Assembly: GCA_005793785.1 (NCBI GenBank) | Contig: SXPW01000163.1 | Location: 1 to 6,097 of the forward strand | Source of the DNA: Actinomycetota bacterium | Lineage (GTDB): Bacteria; Actinomycetota; Acidimicrobiia; Acidimicrobiales; Ilumatobacteraceae | Reading direction: 5' to 3' | Length of the DNA stretch: 6,097 nucleotides | Part shown: one piece after another, positions 5,000 through 6,097 of the stretch | Position numbering within the stretch: position 1 is the first letter of the stretch | How the letters are laid out: the number at the start of each line of letters is the position of its first letter | Notes under the pieces: model-generated | Seen by the model: only the letters and a program-made list of their open reading frames with translations | Database searches by the model: none | What the model was told of the DNA's origin: nothing | Translations under genes and position numbers: made by a program

Positions 5000-6097
5000 A
5001 TGGCTGAGCGGAACACGAGCAAGCGAATCCTCATCGCCACCCTGGGACTGCTACTCACTGCGAGCGCCTGCGGCGGCGGGTCAAGCGACTTGAGCAACTC
5101 CAGTGCTGCCACTGCAAACCAGTACGACGGCTGCTCCAATGAAGGCGACGTTGCACAAACCCCCGACGGCATGTCGTTGCAATGCGTCACCAACTCCGTC
5201 GGTGAGTTGATGTGGGATGCCGCACCAACGCCCACCACGTTGGACGCCGGGTCGATTGCCGACGCCACCTCCACCACGATGGCCATGTCGGGTGCATCCG
5301 GCACATCGGTGATTCCGCTCAAGTCCATTCTTGGTGGCGACTGCGACCCGAACGGCCCGGCGGGTTACTCCGCAGGCATCGGCGATGCAAAACAGTGGAG
5401 CCACGTGGTGCCGCTCGGCGCCATGGTGGGAACGCACGTAACGCCCGTCGACCATATATACGTCTATTACCCGAAGGGCTCCGACAACAGCGCGCCCGGC
5501 ACGTTCACCGTGACCTCACCGGCCGACGGCACGATCGTGAACATCGAAGATTTCCAGAAGTCCAACGGGTATCCGTACCCGGACTACCGCATCGTCATCG
5601 CCCATTCGTGCGACCTCTACAGCGTGTTCATTCACGTGGGCGAACTGCAGGGCCCCGCGGTCGAGGCAGCGGCCGATGCCGCACGCAACGGCAGCTGGTC
5701 GGGCAGCATCGCCGTAAAAGCGGGCGATGTCATTGCCGGTGAGTCCAGGAGTCCGAACTACGACTTCTCCACGTTCGCCACCAAAGCGATGGTGACCCTG
5801 TTGAATCCCAACTCGTACCGCGAGAAGGAAACGTGGAAGCCGTACACGGCGAACCCGTTCGACTACTTCCCCGCCGCCATCACCGCTGCGTACGAAGCCA
5901 AAACGCTGCGCACCGTCGCACCAGTCGGTGGAACGATCTTCTACGACGTCGACGGCACCGCACAAGGACTGTGGTTTGTGAAGGGCACCAACGGCTATCG
6001 GGGCGTGGGTGACGAATCGGCCAAGTTCGACAACAACGGCAAGGTTGCGCGCGGCTACTGGGACACGCACCTGGCGTTTGCACCCGACAACGTCGAC
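5000..6097 (+). CDS. secreted lipoprotein with LytM/M23-like region (partial, runs off the window)
   Basis: An open frame of 366 codons without a stop reaches the window edge, so the C-terminus is missing. The N-terminus is a lipoprotein signal peptide: basic MAERNTSKR, hydrophobic ILIATLGLLLTASA, then Cys24 in a lipobox, followed by a flexible GGGSSDLSNSSAA linker. The mature protein would be anchored to the outer face of the membrane. Residues about 140-240 look like a LytM/M23 (peptidoglycan hydrolase) fold: LGAMVGTHVTPVDHIYVYYP (His146, Asp151, His152), a SPADGTIVNI strand (about 171-180), VIAHSCDLYSVFIHVGEL with His202 and His212 nine residues apart as in LytM-type domains, and a KAGDVIAGES turn. 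The first metal motif is not the normal HxxxD, so it may be inactive or use a different site. The region after about 250 (PFDYFPAAITAAYEAKTLRT, then GGTIFYDVDG and YWDTHLAFA) is an additional domain I cannot name. Stand-alone functions such as septal activation or ligand binding are possible. Confidence 0.8.
   Translation, partial: MAERNTSKRILIATLGLLLTASACGGGSSDLSNSSAATANQYDGCSNEGDVAQTPDGMSLQCVTNSVGELMWDAAPTPTTLDAGSIADATSTTMAMSGASGTSVIPLKSILGGDCDPNGPAGYSAGIGDAKQWSHVVPLGAMVGTHVTPVDHIYVYYPKGSDNSAPGTFTVTSPADGTIVNIEDFQKSNGYPYPDYRIVIAHSCDLYSVFIHVGELQGPAVEAAADAARNGSWSGSIAVKAGDVIAGESRSPNYDFSTFATKAMVTLLNPNSYREKETWKPYTANPFDYFPAAITAAYEAKTLRTVAPVGGTIFYDVDGTAQGLWFVKGTNGYRGVGDESAKFDNNGKVARGYWDTHLAFAPDNVD

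Noticed and set aside
5453..5470. AT-rich patch (catatata...) resembling a -10 or origin-like element
   Set aside because: It is inside the lipoprotein coding frame, encoding His-Ile-Tyr-Val-Tyr-Tyr of a conserved-looking segment; no start codon or gene follows it in a useful position.
1..6097. Mobile element, CRISPR, toxin-antitoxin or phage-defence system
   Set aside because: No transposase, integrase, repeat array, terminal inverted repeats, tRNA or recognisable toxin or defence domain is visible, and codon usage looks uniform across the window.

Overview
The window looks like chromosomal DNA from a high-GC Gram-positive bacterium, most likely an Actinomycetota member. The Acidimicrobiia / Ilumatobacter type is my best guess, from the GC-rich third codon positions, the mix of small Pfam families, the CGGGS-type lipobox and the apparently leaderless genes. 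This taxonomic call is inference from composition and family content, not from a marker gene. There is no RNA gene, IS element, CRISPR array, phage gene or long repeat, and no gene-free stretch over 300 bases. Coding density is close to 97%.

Layout: (1) 12-614 (+) DUF1801 protein with a C-terminal helix-hairpin-helix domain. (2) A compact leftward operon, 1891 down to 620: a proposed 28-residue single-pass membrane peptide, a DUF1905 protein, an isochorismatase-family hydrolase and a DUF2200 protein. Every junction in this operon is a 4-base start/stop overlap (ATGA, ATGA, GTGA). (3) 1926-3197 (+) a 12-TM major facilitator superfamily transporter, diverging from the operon. (4) 3203-3715 (-) an SRPBCC/AHSA1-type protein and 3781-4248 (+) a PhnB-type VOC protein, divergent from a 65-base spacer that carries TANNNT -10-like elements for both. 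(5) A leftward pair, 4929 down to 4253: a two-TM membrane protein joined by a GTGA overlap to a PPOX (FMN split-barrel) protein. (6) 5000 to the right edge (+): a secreted lipoprotein with a LytM/M23-like region, cut off by the window end.

The strand alternates so that three convergent gene pairs end tail-to-tail with only 5, 5 and 4 bases between stop codons, while the genes read leftward as units are joined by 4-base overlaps. Most products are small soluble proteins of common but poorly characterised families (DUF1801, DUF1905, DUF2200, SRPBCC, PhnB-type VOC, PPOX). No single pathway links them on present evidence.

I do not see a convincing new multi-gene system. The points most worth a second look are the unannotated 28-residue membrane peptide at the head of the operon, the probable leaderless promoter of the VOC gene, and the truncated lipoprotein, whose LytM-like region keeps the histidine spacing but has an altered metal-site motif.
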